DNA of 27,042 bases from DATKSS01 sp049582065 (GCA_049582065.1 JBAUTF010000066.1:1-27042); one strand, 5' to 3'; numbered from the stretch's first letter, positions 16,144 to 24,447 are shown. The notes: generated by a model not told the origin, from the letters alone. Program-made: numbers and translations.

Positions 16144-16991
16144 GTCGGAATCGTAATTCCCCGGCCCGGGTCGCTGCCGGTGGCGACCGGGAGGTCGCGG
16201 CTGGACCAGTCGCTCCAAGACCCGGCGTACAGCCTGCCGTCGGGCAGCCCGGCCACTCTCATCGCCAGCAGCTCATGGCACGCGTTGACCCCCGAGCCGC
16301 AGTAGGCGACCGCGCCGGCCGCCGCCCCAAGACCGGCGAACCTCCGCCGGAGCTCGTCGGGCGTCTTGAACCTGCCGTCCGGTCCCAGGTTGCCGTTCCA
16401 CGGCGCGCTCAGGGCGCCCGGGATGTGGCCTGCCTTGGGGTCGATAGGCTCCTGGTCGCCCCGATAGCGCTCCGGCGCGCGCGCATCGAGCAAGGGGACG
16501 CCCTCCAGCCCGCTGACCGCCGAGACGTCGAGGACCCGTGACCGATCCGGCTCCCCAGCGTGGAAGTCGCCCCGCGGAACCCTGGGCCCATCGGTCGACA
16601 GTGGACCGCCCCACGCCTGCAGGCCGCCGTCGAGCACCGCCTGGGCGCGATGGCCAAACCACTCGAGCAGGAACCATAGCCTCGCCGCAATCGAGCCGCC
16701 CGCGTCGTCGTACACGACCACCATGGTCCCGTCGGCGACGCCTGCGCGACGCATCTCCTCCTCGAACTGGGTGGCGGTGGGCAGCGGGTGCCGGCCTCCC
16801 CCCTCCTTCCCGGTCACGGCCTCGAGGTCGACGTACACCGCGCCCGGGATGTGAGCGCGCATGTACTCCTCGTGCCCATCCCGGCCCTGCAGGTACCAGC
16901 GGAAGTCGATGATGCGCAGATCCCGGTCGCTCGAATGTTCCCTCAGCCAGCCGGCGCCGGCGAGCGGGCCTGGACGATCGCCCGGGCTCAT
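16140..16991 (-). CDS. sseA: 3-mercaptopyruvate/thiosulfate sulfurtransferase (tandem rhodanese)
   Basis: A 283-residue protein with two rhodanese domains. The N-terminal domain (about 1-140) is inactive and contains IPGAVYVDLEAVTG. The C-terminal domain carries the active-site Cys231 in CGSGVNACHELL. The CGSGV loop is the form typical of 3-mercaptopyruvate sulfurtransferases rather than the CRKGV loop of thiosulfate enzymes. It transfers sulfane sulfur from mercaptopyruvate to thiol or cyanide acceptors in the cytoplasm. The ATG at 16991 overlaps the metallo-beta-lactamase gene stop as ATGA, and its own stop overlaps fabI as GTGA. A longer frame to 17105 was rejected because it lies inside the upstream gene. 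Confidence 0.9.
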   Translation of the reverse strand: MSPGDRPGPLAGAGWLREHSSDRDLRIIDFRWYLQGRDGHEEYMRAHIPGAVYVDLEAVTGKEGGGRHPLPTATQFEEEMRRAGVADGTMVVVYDDAGGSIAARLWFLLEWFGHRAQAVLDGGLQAWGGPLSTDGPRVPRGDFHAGEPDRSRVLDVSAVSGLEGVPLLDARAPERYRGDQEPIDPKAGHIPGALSAPWNGNLGPDGRFKTPDELRRRFAGLGAAAGAVAYCGSGVNACHELLAMRVAGLPDGRLYAGSWSDWSSRDLPVATGSDPGRGITIPT

Positions 16992-17647
16992 CCAGGCGTC
17001 ACAACGTGCGTGTCGTGGCAAAAGTGCACCGCGTGTGGATGCATGCCGTGAAGCTTCTTCAAAGACCTCATCCACGCCCTGCGGTCCGCGTGCTGGCCGC
17101 GCCATCCCGACAGGTCGGCCTTGTCGACCTCGCGGTAGATCTCGGAGGTGTAGGCCGCATCGCCGATCATCACTGCCGAGCCGTCTGGCGTATCGACGAG
17201 CACGCTCTGGTGCCCGACGGTGTGGCCCGGAGTGGCCACGACGCGGACCCCTTCGGCGATCTCGGCGTCTCCGTCGAGGAGCTCGAACCTCGCGCCCGCG
17301 AAGTCAAACCATTCCACGGTCGTCTTCTCCTGCCTGCGAGCGCGGTCCAGCTCCTTGCGCTGGACGTAGAAGGGCGCGTGCTTGAACACGGTGTTCTGCC
17401 CGCAGTGGTCGAAGTGAAGATGGCTGTTGATGACGATGCGGACGTCGGCCGGGCTGAGGTCGTGCTCCGCCAGGGCGTCCGCGGCGTGCCGGTTGACCAC
17501 CCTCCACTCCTTGACGAGCTCGGTGGGCCAGCCCACCCCGGTGTCGACCAGGATCGCCCCGGCGCGCGGGTGCTTGATCACGAAGCCGTGCACCGGGATG
17601 TCGCGCAGGGCGCCGATTCGCGCCAGGTGGAGCCGGATGATCTCCAT
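16988..17647 (-). CDS. Metallo-beta-lactamase-fold hydrolase, N-acyl-homoserine-lactonase-like
   Basis: A 219-residue MBL-fold enzyme. Metal ligands are complete: H76, H78, D80 and H81 in SHLHFDHCG, H142 in TPGHTVGH, D163 in MIGDAAY, and a C-terminal His in FCHDTH. The SHLHFDHCG loop, short length and DTGVGWPTE start resemble AttM/AiiA-type lactonases that open homoserine-lactone rings, but other lactone or thioester substrates are equally possible. It starts 5 nt after the ctaB stop and overlaps the sulfurtransferase by 4 bases. The MBL/rhodanese pairing recalls persulfide dioxygenase-rhodanese couples, although the sequence does not look like ETHE1. The long frame upstream of 17647 is shadow of ctaB. 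Confidence 0.85.
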   Translation of the reverse strand: MEIIRLHLARIGALRDIPVHGFVIKHPRAGAILVDTGVGWPTELVKEWRVVNRHAADALAEHDLSPADVRIVINSHLHFDHCGQNTVFKHAPFYVQRKELDRARRQEKTTVEWFDFAGARFELLDGDAEIAEGVRVVATPGHTVGHQSVLVDTPDGSAVMIGDAAYTSEIYREVDKADLSGWRGQHADRRAWMRSLKKLHGMHPHAVHFCHDTHVVTPG

Positions 17648-17652
17648 CGTTC

Positions 17653-18546
17653 TCAGGGCAGGAAAGGCGAGACGGCGAAAAGGGTGAACAGCAGCGCGAG
17701 GTAGGTGATCGAGTATGCGAAGACGCGGCGGGTCCACCCGCGGGCCTTTAGATCCATGACTGTGATCCCGACGAACCCAAGGCCCAGCAGCATCGCGCCC
17801 GCGAGGTAGACCGCTCCGGCCGAGCCGGTGAAGAACGGGATCGCGCTGACTGCTGCTGTCAATGCGGCGTAGACGACGCTCTGGCGCTTGGCGGAAAACT
17901 CCCCGCCCACCACGGGCAGCATCGGGATGTGTGCGCGCGCGTAGTCGTTCTTGATCACAGAGGCCAGGGCCCAGAAGTGCGGCGGAGTCCAAAGGAAGAT
18001 GACGCCGAACAGTGCGAGGGCTGTGACGTCGAGGCCGCCCGTCGCCGCCGCCCAGCCGACGAGCGGAGGCACGGCGCCGGCCGCGCCGCCGATCACGATG
18101 TTCTGCGGAGTCACTCGCTTCAGCCAGATCGTGTAGATGAAGACGTAGATCAGCGTCCCGCTCAGCGCCAGAAGCGCGGCCAGCAGGTTGGCCCCCGCCC
18201 ACAGCACGCCGAAAGCCAAAGCGTTCAGCGCGACGCCCAGCGTGAGCGCATGCCACGCGGGGATCCGGCCATCAGGCAGCGGGCGGCTCCTGGTGCGGCT
18301 CATCTCGGCGTCGATGTCGCGGTCGAACCAGCAGTTGATCGCATGCGCACCACCCGCGGCGAGGGTGCCGCCCACGAGCACCGCGGCCATGGCGCCCAGG
18401 CGTGGGTGGCCGTGCGACGCCGGGACCATCACGCCGATTGCGGTGGCGTCGAGAAGCGCGACGATCCGCAGCTTCAGCAGGCTGACGTAGTCGCGCACCG
18501 TGGCGGAGATGCCGCGAACGGGCGCGACCGCGCCCACCACGCTCAT
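17653..18546 (-). CDS. ctaB: Protoheme IX farnesyltransferase CtaB
   Basis: A 297-residue UbiA-superfamily membrane prenyltransferase with about eight to nine helices. It converts heme B to heme O by adding a farnesyl group. The first aspartate-rich motif is NCWFDRDIDAEMSRTRSRPLP (shown by N...D...D spacing), and the family motifs TPPHFWALAS and YARAHIPMLPVVGG follow. The ATG at 18546 overlaps the ctaA stop as ATGA. With ctaA it gives the complete route to heme A for an aa3-type oxidase, so the organism should respire aerobically. The frame upstream of 18546 is shadow of ctaA. Confidence 0.97.
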   Translation of the reverse strand: MSVVGAVAPVRGISATVRDYVSLLKLRIVALLDATAIGVMVPASHGHPRLGAMAAVLVGGTLAAGGAHAINCWFDRDIDAEMSRTRSRPLPDGRIPAWHALTLGVALNALAFGVLWAGANLLAALLALSGTLIYVFIYTIWLKRVTPQNIVIGGAAGAVPPLVGWAAATGGLDVTALALFGVIFLWTPPHFWALASVIKNDYARAHIPMLPVVGGEFSAKRQSVVYAALTAAVSAIPFFTGSAGAVYLAGAMLLGLGFVGITVMDLKARGWTRRVFAYSITYLALLFTLFAVSPFLP

Positions 18547-19451
18547 GCGCCCGTCTTCTCTGCGGCCAGGGACATGCCCGGGACGCGATCCGTGCGTGGA
18601 AGGGTCAGGAGCGTCGTCGAGAGGATGCCTGCCCAGACCAGCGTCGCGATGGCGACGTGGAGGCCGTTGAAAAGCTCTCCGTCGGTCACCGCCGCACCTG
18701 CTCCCACGGCGACCTGCGCCGCCAGCACGACGAGCGTCGCGATCGCAACCGTCGACAGGCCCGGACGGCGAAGCGCCTTGACCAGGACATAGACCAGGAT
18801 GATGCTCACCAGCAGCACGACGCCGCGATGAAGCATCGTGAACGCATCGACTCCCCCGAAGCTCGGCGTGAAGCCGCTGCCGCACAGAGGCCAGGTGTTG
18901 CAGCGCTGGTCGGCGTTGCTCGCCACGACCGTCGATCCGGTGAGCAGCATCAGGAATGTGGCGCCGGTGGCGAGCACCGTGAGGCGCGTGAACGCCGGGT
19001 CGCGCGCGCCGTCCGAGGTCGGCAGCGACATCACGGCGGTCGCGACGAGACAACCGAGGATGATCATGGCCAGGCCGAGGTGCACCACCACGAGCCAGGG
19101 CGAGAGCTCGTTGGCGACGACCAGCGCGCCCAGCCCACCTTCGGCCGCGACGCCGACCAGGGACGCGGACGCGATCCACGCGACCGCCGGGCGGCGCTCT
19201 CGAAACAAGAGCCACGCCAGCACCACGGTCGCGATGATCAGGACGCCGGTGATGGAGCCGACGGTGCGGTGCGAATACTCGATGATCGAATGAATGTTGG
19301 CGGGCGGGTAAGGGCGCCCGTGGCAGAGCGGCCAGTCAGGACAGCCGAGCCCGGACCCCGAAACGCGCACCAAACCGCCTAAAGCGATCTGCAGGTATGC
19401 GAAGAACGCAGTGAGGAACGCGAGGCGGCGAAAGAAGACCACCGAGAGCAC
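18543..19451 (-). CDS. ctaA: Heme A synthase CtaA (COX15)
   Basis: A 302-residue membrane protein with eight helices arranged as two four-helix halves. It oxidises heme O to heme A. The heme-ligand histidines appear in EYSHRTVGS and VHLGLAM of the first half and in TMLHRGVVLL and NGLHVAIATLVW of the second. Each half has an extracytoplasmic Cys pair (CPDWPLC and CNTWPLC), the disulfide-type arrangement known in Gram-positive CtaA. It begins with GTG 12 nt after the Sco/TlpA gene. It acts with CtaB and the copper chaperone encoded just upstream. Confidence 0.97.
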   Translation of the reverse strand: MLSVVFFRRLAFLTAFFAYLQIALGGLVRVSGSGLGCPDWPLCHGRPYPPANIHSIIEYSHRTVGSITGVLIIATVVLAWLLFRERRPAVAWIASASLVGVAAEGGLGALVVANELSPWLVVVHLGLAMIILGCLVATAVMSLPTSDGARDPAFTRLTVLATGATFLMLLTGSTVVASNADQRCNTWPLCGSGFTPSFGGVDAFTMLHRGVVLLVSIILVYVLVKALRRPGLSTVAIATLVVLAAQVAVGAGAAVTDGELFNGLHVAIATLVWAGILSTTLLTLPRTDRVPGMSLAAEKTGA

Positions 19452-19463
19452 TAGCGGCCCAGT

Positions 19464-20858
19464 CTACTGACTGGCCAGGTTCGACAGCTGCGCGGCCAGC
19501 ACGCTCTCGCTCAGCTGGCCCACCTGCCGTCCGGAGATCGTGCCGTCGGCGCGCACGAACACGGTCATCGGCAGCGCCGAAACACCGTATGCGTGGCCGG
19601 CTCCCAGGTCCGAGTCGAGGAGGGCCGCCTGGTGGACTCCTACCGCCGACAGGAACGAACGCGCCGTCTGGGCGCTGTCGCCCTCGTCGATGAGCACAAG
19701 CTGCACGCCGGTTTGCCGGCCCACCTGCTGCTGCAGCAGGGGCATCTCGGCCTTGCAGGGCGGGCAGTAGCTCGCCCAGAAGTTGATCACCGAGGGCTTG
19801 CCCGCGATGTCGGCGAGCCCGGTCTTCCGGCCGTCCGTGGTGGCCAGATCGAAGGCCGGAGCAATGCCTCCGCCGCCGGGTGCGGGGTGCTGCGGCTGCG
19901 CGATCGTCAGCAGGGCCTGGATCACCTCCGGAGCGCCCCAACCATCTCCGCCGGATGCGAGCTCGTGCAGCCCCTGCGCGCTCAAGCTGGCGATGAGTGC
20001 AGGCGGGAAGTCGGAGCCCACGTTGGGGACGCCGCGATACACGAGCCTCACGTATCCATGCCCGTCGACCAGGGCCAGCGTCGAGGTGTGCGTGTCGCCC
20101 GTCGCCAGCTCCACGCCAAAGGGCTTCCAGAAAGCGGTCAGTGCGTCCGCGCTGCCGGTCGCGAACGTCCACCCGGCGCCGATCCCGCGCGCGTAGTCCG
20201 CGAGCACCGACGTGGTGTCGGTCCCCGGGTCGGTCGTCACCTCGGCGAGCTTGACCCGGGCCGGCATGTGCTTTGCAATCTCGAAGAACAGGGCGGTGTA
20301 GAGGGGACAGGTCTGGTGGCATGTCGTGTGAAATGCCGCGATCACCAGGTCCTCACCGGAGTTGGAGGTGGGATCGAACGAGTTCCCCGACTGGTCGACG
20401 AGCGCATAGGCGGGCATCGCGACGAACTTGCCGGCCAGCTCGCCGAGACCCAGGTTGACCTCGTCGTTGCCCGCGTAGGCACCGCCGGGGACCAGGTGAG
20501 AGGCGTCGAACCCGAGGAGGAGAGGCACGACCTGGCCCGCCACGACCGTGAAGTGCACGGTCTGCACGTCGCTGCCGACTCGCACGCCGTCGAAGTCGCC
20601 TACCGCCACCGCCACCGAGAGCAGATCTTTTTCCTGCGGCGCCGCCGGATAGGAGCCCGCGACCTGACCGACCGCGACCCACCCGACCGCGCCGTGGATC
20701 ATGACGTTCGAGGCGGCGAGAGCTCCCGCGCTGCGCCCAGACCCCGCGACCAGCAACGTGCCGGTGACCGGCTTCAGGCGCGGCGCCACCAGGGTGAACG
20801 CGAGTGCCACCAGTGCAAGGCCGGCCGCGGCGAGCCAGAGGATCCGGGGTCTCGGCAG
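19464..20858 (-). CDS. Sco1/SenC copper-chaperone domain fused to TlpA-type thioredoxin domain
   Basis: A membrane-anchored extracytoplasmic protein of 464 residues if started at CTG 20858. An N-terminal hydrophobic anchor and a variable domain (about 40-140) are followed by a Sco domain with copper ligands C180 and C184 in TTCHQTCPL and H257 in DTHTSTLALVD. A TlpA/ResA-like thioredoxin domain follows with C365 and C368 in WASYCPPCKAEMP. Sco loads the CuA site of cytochrome oxidase, and TlpA-type proteins reduce Sco or CuA cysteines, so the fusion joins both steps in one chain. The first canonical start (GTG 20810) would cut into the membrane helix. AAGGTGA lies 9 nt before the in-frame CTG, which restores a full anchor. 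It is followed directly by ctaA and ctaB. Confidence 0.87.
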   Translation of the reverse strand: MPRPRILWLAAAGLALVALAFTLVAPRLKPVTGTLLVAGSGRSAGALAASNVMIHGAVGWVAVGQVAGSYPAAPQEKDLLSVAVAVGDFDGVRVGSDVQTVHFTVVAGQVVPLLLGFDASHLVPGGAYAGNDEVNLGLGELAGKFVAMPAYALVDQSGNSFDPTSNSGEDLVIAAFHTTCHQTCPLYTALFFEIAKHMPARVKLAEVTTDPGTDTTSVLADYARGIGAGWTFATGSADALTAFWKPFGVELATGDTHTSTLALVDGHGYVRLVYRGVPNVGSDFPPALIASLSAQGLHELASGGDGWGAPEVIQALLTIAQPQHPAPGGGGIAPAFDLATTDGRKTGLADIAGKPSVINFWASYCPPCKAEMPLLQQQVGRQTGVQLVLIDEGDSAQTARSFLSAVGVHQAALLDSDLGAGHAYGVSALPMTVFVRADGTISGRQVGQLSESVLAAQLSNLASQ

Positions 20859-20862
20859 GGTG

Positions 20863-21948
20863 CTACGTCACCTTGAGTGGGGCGCCGCCATACCTGGCCG
20901 CCACGCGGTCGATGTAGGCGGCGCACATGTCGGCGACTGCGGCGCTCTCGATCTGTATCACGTTCTCAGCATTCTCCTCCCCGCTGTGGGACAGGTTGAA
21001 GCTGCCCGCGTACACATAGTCGTCGGTGACCAGGATCTTGGCGTGCATGAAGTCGTGCACCGAGCCCTTCGAGTAGGGGGTGGAGCGCTTGGCGCCGAAC
21101 CGAACCGCGGAGGCGATCGAGTGAAACGCCGTGAGCTTCCAGGCCGCGGCCGCCAGCGACGACCACTGGTGCTGCACCTCGTCCATCTGGGTCGCGTCGT
21201 AGACGCCTGCGATGTCAGCGCCGGGATGCTCGCAGACCTCGGCCAGCGTGCCGAGGATCGGGCCCGAGGTGATGACGGGGGAGCAGATGCGGATGCGTTT
21301 TTGCGCTGACGCGATCGACCGCGCCATCGCGTGTACCAGCTTCATGCTTCGCCCCGGACAGAAGTACGGCCTGACACGCGTCCCGTCGGCCAGGGACGAC
21401 CAAGGTGATGAGATTCGCCCGGAATCGGCGACCACGGGCCGATCCCAGAGCTGCTGGAAGTCGGCCGAATAGTCGGCGGCGATCTCGCCCGACGCCACGG
21501 TGAACATGACGTTCTCCTCTCGGCTCCAGGAATCGTTGGTCCAGTTCGTCGAGCCCGTCAGCAATGCCGCCGCGGGAGTGCCCGCGTCGCGGACCACGTA
21601 CTTGTGGTGCATCAGGTCAGGGATGCCGGGGACGGGCTTGATCTGGACCCCGATCGACCGCAGGCGGTCGACGAAAGCCCAGTCGATCTCGGGCGGAGGC
21701 GGCACGGGGATCGCCTCGGCGTGGTCCTGATTGAACATCAGACGGACGGCCACGCCGCGCTTCTGAGCCGCCTCGAACGCGGCGAATACCGTCGCCCCTG
21801 GCCCCGCATCGAGGCGCAGGTCGTAAATTGCGACGTCCATCGTCTTGGTCGCGCCATCGAGGAATGACGCGAGCCGCTGCGCCACGACGTCGGCGGTCTG
21901 GCCGCCGTCGTTGAGGAAGAAGAAGTCGAGAGGCGGTGCGGCGGCTAT
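20863..21948 (-). CDS. Phospholipase D-superfamily protein with two HKD motifs
   Basis: A 361-residue protein (340 from the GTG at 21885) with two PLD active-site motifs: H114-x-K116-x4-D121 in MHHKYVVRD followed by LLTGSTNWT, and H302-x-K304-x4-D309 in MHAKILVTDD followed by YAGSFNLSHSGEENAEN. Paired HKD motifs form a complete phosphodiesterase active site acting on phospholipid or nucleic-acid phosphodiesters; the substrate is not predictable. PLD-like sequence (PPLDFFFLNDGG) continues upstream of the GTG with no ATG, GTG or TTG in frame. An ATA at 21948 overlaps the stop of the preceding gene as ATAG and has AAGGTGG 7 nt upstream, so I used it. No signal peptide is evident. Confidence 0.85.
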   Translation of the reverse strand: MAAAPPLDFFFLNDGGQTADVVAQRLASFLDGATKTMDVAIYDLRLDAGPGATVFAAFEAAQKRGVAVRLMFNQDHAEAIPVPPPPEIDWAFVDRLRSIGVQIKPVPGIPDLMHHKYVVRDAGTPAAALLTGSTNWTNDSWSREENVMFTVASGEIAADYSADFQQLWDRPVVADSGRISSPWSSLADGTRVRPYFCPGRSMKLVHAMARSIASAQKRIRICSPVITSGPILGTLAEVCEHPGADIAGVYDATQMDEVQHQWSSLAAAAWKLTAFHSIASAVRFGAKRSTPYSKGSVHDFMHAKILVTDDYVYAGSFNLSHSGEENAENVIQIESAAVADMCAAYIDRVAARYGGAPLKVT

Positions 21949-22715
21949 CTCGATTCCACCTTCGGCTCGCCGGCCTCGGCGCGCGCCTCGCGAGCCTTGA
22001 TCGGGAGCGGCCGGGTCGCCATCTCGGCGGCTTCGTCAGGATCGTCGGTCATGGACATGAGGTTCAGGTCATCCGGAGCGATCGCCCCTGAGCTCATCAC
22101 CGACTCCTTCATCCAGTCCAGGAGCCCTTTCCAGTACGGGGTGCCGAAAAGCACGATGGGGAAGTGCTCGATCTTGCCCGTCTGGGCGAGCGTCAGCGAC
22201 TCGAAGAGCTCGTCCAGGGTGCCGAAGCCCCCGGGGAAGATCACGAATCCGCGCGCGTATTTGACGAACATGTTCTTGCGCACGAAGAAGTAGCGGAACT
22301 CGACGCCAAGGTCGACGTACTTGTTGAGCGACTGCTCGTGGGGCAGCTCGATGTTGCAGCCGACCGATAGGCCGCCGGCGTCATGGCAGCCGCGGTTGAC
22401 GGCCTCCATGATGCCGGGGCCGCCGCCCGTGATGACCGCGAAGCCCCGCTTGGCCAGGGATGCGCCGAGCTTCACGCCGGCCGCGTAATAAGGGTCGTCG
22501 GTGCTGGCGCGCGCCGAGCCGAACACGGTGATGGCCGGCCCGACCTCGTTCAGCGCGTCGAAGCCCTCGACGAACTCGGAGAGGATCCGCAGCACGCGCC
22601 AGGGGTCGGCGTGGTGGCTGAGCTCTTCGATGGCGCTGCGCTCGAGCAGCGCACGGTCGGCCGGGGCTTGCTGCGGGGGGACGACAAGGCGCCCCGCCCG
22701 GCGCCGTTCGGACAA
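21945..22715 (-). CDS. LOG family (TIGR00730) Rossmann-fold protein
   Basis: A 256-residue protein of the LOG/TIGR00730 family, long misnamed lysine decarboxylase. It shows the two diagnostic nucleotide-phosphate-binding motifs GGGPGIMEAVNRG and PGGFGTLDELFE. Characterised members are phosphoribohydrolases that release a free base from nucleoside 5'-monophosphates (cytokinin activation in plants, nucleotide salvage or PpnN-type activity in bacteria). The N-terminal extension of about 40 residues (RILSEFVEGFDALNEVGPAI) is typical of the longer bacterial subgroup. The TTG start lies 3 nt after the LapA-like gene stop, so it is translationally coupled. Its stop overlaps the proposed start of the PLD-family gene. 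Confidence 0.9.
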   Translation of the reverse strand: MSERRRAGRLVVPPQQAPADRALLERSAIEELSHHADPWRVLRILSEFVEGFDALNEVGPAITVFGSARASTDDPYYAAGVKLGASLAKRGFAVITGGGPGIMEAVNRGCHDAGGLSVGCNIELPHEQSLNKYVDLGVEFRYFFVRKNMFVKYARGFVIFPGGFGTLDELFESLTLAQTGKIEHFPIVLFGTPYWKGLLDWMKESVMSSGAIAPDDLNLMSMTDDPDEAAEMATRPLPIKAREARAEAGEPKVESR

Positions 22716-22718
22716 AGG

Positions 22719-23333
22719 CTAGGCCTCCGCGGCGGGCTGGGCCGGAGCTGCCGGCGCTTCCTCGACCGCCGGCGTCGGCTCCCCTGGCTCCGATGATTGC
22801 GCGGCGGCGACTGGCTCGGTCGTGACGGCCGCCTCGGGCTCCGAAGCGGTCGTGAGGGTCACACGCTTGCGTGCGCCCGTGCGCCGATGCACCCTGGACT
22901 CGCCGTTGGGGGCCGCAGGCTCGGGCAATGCCGGCGTGGGGCTCGCCACCGGCTCGGCCGGCGCAGCCTCGGCGGTGATGTGCTTGGCCGGCAACCGGGA
23001 CGACGACTGGTCGGGCATCTCGAGGACGTGGTCGAGGTGCTCCCGGAGCGTGGCGACCTCGGCCTCGAGCTCGTGGACGCGCCTGCGGTGGCGCATGTGC
23101 TCGGTGAAGTGATGGAGGCTGTTGAGCCAGTGGTAGATCGTGCCCGCCACCAGGACGACCGCCAGCGGGATGATCGTGACCGTCCACAGAGGCACCCCGT
23201 CGATGTGGAAGATCGCCCAGCGGACGTCGACCGCCGAGTTGTTGCTGTAGCCGAACACGGTCGCCGCCACTCCGAGGAGCACACCGAAAACCAGCGCGCT
23301 CGCGAGCAGGAATCGTTGCCACAGGTGGCTCAT
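22719..23333 (-). CDS. LapA-domain (DUF1049) membrane protein with coiled coil
   Basis: A 204-residue protein with two N-terminal membrane helices (about 5-27 and 45-65) framing NNSAVDVRWAIFHIDGVPLW, the layout of the LapA/DUF1049 family. A predicted coiled coil (HRRRVHELEAEVATLREHLD, about 80-100) and a low-complexity Ala/Pro/Glu-rich cytoplasmic tail with a basic patch follow. LapA in proteobacteria works in lipopolysaccharide regulation; in Gram-positive and Chloroflexota-type bacteria the domain has no assigned role. Either the ATG at 23333 or the GTG at 23342 may be the start. It sits 27 nt after the AlkZ-like gene and just before the LOG-family gene. Confidence 0.75.
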   Translation of the reverse strand: MSHLWQRFLLASALVFGVLLGVAATVFGYSNNSAVDVRWAIFHIDGVPLWTVTIIPLAVVLVAGTIYHWLNSLHHFTEHMRHRRRVHELEAEVATLREHLDHVLEMPDQSSSRLPAKHITAEAAPAEPVASPTPALPEPAAPNGESRVHRRTGARKRVTLTTASEPEAAVTTEPVAAAQSSEPGEPTPAVEEAPAAPAQPAAEA

Positions 23334-23360
23334 GTCGGGCACCGCCGAAGGTTACTCCAC

Positions 23361-24398
23361 TTACACCGATTTCCAGGCTATCTGAGTCTTGTCGGCGTCG
23401 GGCCGGAGCCATTCGAGCAGCGCCTCCGCCTCCCGCTCGACCGCCCGCCTCGAGCGGGCTGGAATCGAGGTGAACGCGGTCAGGGTCATAGAGGCGCGCC
23501 CCTTCAAAGGCGCCTCCCAGGCGCCGGCGACCGTCCCGTCGACCAGGAACGTGGGCAGCACGTCGCCGTTCTTCCTGATCACGATCTTGCGCACGGGATC
23601 TGACAGCACGCGCTCGCGGCGCTCGTAGGCGAGCAGGAGGTTGTCCCATTTCGGGAGAAAACGCACCGGCGCGGCCATGCTCGAGTCGGGCCGCGGCGCG
23701 CCGGGCAGGTCGACCAGCTTGCGGCCGTCGTCCCCCACGAAGCTCACGAGGTCAAGCGAGCCCAGGGCCGTCGCGAGCACGCTCACCGGGCGGCCGAGCC
23801 ACTGGGCGATGTCTCCTCGGGTGGCGGGGCCGAAGGCGCCGAGATACGAGGCGACGAGGCTCCGCATCGCGTCTTCGGGTTCGAGCGCTGCCAGAGGAGC
23901 ACGTCGGTAGCGGCTGCCGGCGAAATGGCCGAACCTGGCGTCCTCGTGGTGGTTCATGGTCGCGCCGACGACGACCACCACGCTGAACGCGACCCAGTCG
24001 GGCAGGTCGGAGGGGATGCGATGGCGGAACATCTGCTGGAGCTCTGGCTTCTTGAGCGGGCGCTCGTCCAGCGCGACCAGGATTTCCTCGCGCAGCGACT
24101 CGACGTCGACTCCGCGCGCTCGCAGCTGGGCGAGGCCGTCGGTCCAGACGTGGCGGGGGTATCGAGACGCGACGCGGAAGAAGTCGAACTGCCTGGCGCT
24201 GACCAGGTGCAGGGTGCCCCGCATCAAGGTCGCCTTGAGGACGAGGTTGGCCCTCAGCGCGGTCTCGAGCTCCTCGCGCTTGAAGTCGCGGACGCGGGAC
24301 CAAAGACCGATGTACGGCGAGGGCGAGTACTGCGCCTGCACGCCGGCCAGCCGCTCGATCGCCGTGACCGCGTCGACCTGCTCGCGCTCCAGCAGCAT
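23361..24398 (-). CDS. AlkZ-like winged-helix DNA glycosylase-family protein (HTH_42)
   Basis: A 345-residue protein of the winged-helix DNA-binding family that includes AlkZ and YcaQ, glycosylases that remove bulky or crosslinked alkylated bases. The motif LAGVQAQYSPSPYIGLWSR shows Q21-A22-Q23, matching the Q-x-Q catalytic motif described for AlkZ-like enzymes. LMRGTLHLVSARQFDFF and the later LPKWDNLLLAYERRERVL (interdomain) are also family-like. The first canonical start is the ATG at 24398. The in-frame sequence just upstream encodes LRELNRWTLARQ, which looks like the true family N-terminus, but no ATG, GTG or TTG precedes it before 24448. Enzyme activity is inferred. Confidence 0.85.
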   Translation of the reverse strand: MLLEREQVDAVTAIERLAGVQAQYSPSPYIGLWSRVRDFKREELETALRANLVLKATLMRGTLHLVSARQFDFFRVASRYPRHVWTDGLAQLRARGVDVESLREEILVALDERPLKKPELQQMFRHRIPSDLPDWVAFSVVVVVGATMNHHEDARFGHFAGSRYRRAPLAALEPEDAMRSLVASYLGAFGPATRGDIAQWLGRPVSVLATALGSLDLVSFVGDDGRKLVDLPGAPRPDSSMAAPVRFLPKWDNLLLAYERRERVLSDPVRKIVIRKNGDVLPTFLVDGTVAGAWEAPLKGRASMTLTAFTSIPARSRRAVEREAEALLEWLRPDADKTQIAWKSV

Positions 24399-24447
24399 CT
24401 GGCGCGCCAGGGTCCAGCGGTTGAGCTCCCTTAGCGAGACAGTCGAC

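Noticed and set aside
16988..18256. 422-residue minus-strand frame extending the metallo-beta-lactamase upstream
   Set aside because: The extra N-terminal 203 residues are a shadow of ctaB; the family start is the ATG at 17647.
17653..19215. 520-residue frame suggesting a ctaA-ctaB fusion or long CtaB
   Set aside because: The upstream 223 residues are an out-of-frame reading of ctaA; ctaB starts at the ATGA overlap at 18546.
19593..20876. 427-residue plus-strand frame opposite the Sco/TlpA gene
   Set aside because: His/Arg/Gly-rich composition without motifs, wholly antisense to a gene with clear catalytic residues.
22381..23649. 422-residue minus-strand frame across the LapA-like and LOG genes
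   Set aside because: Arg/Ala/Pro-rich shadow in a frame different from three recognisable genes.
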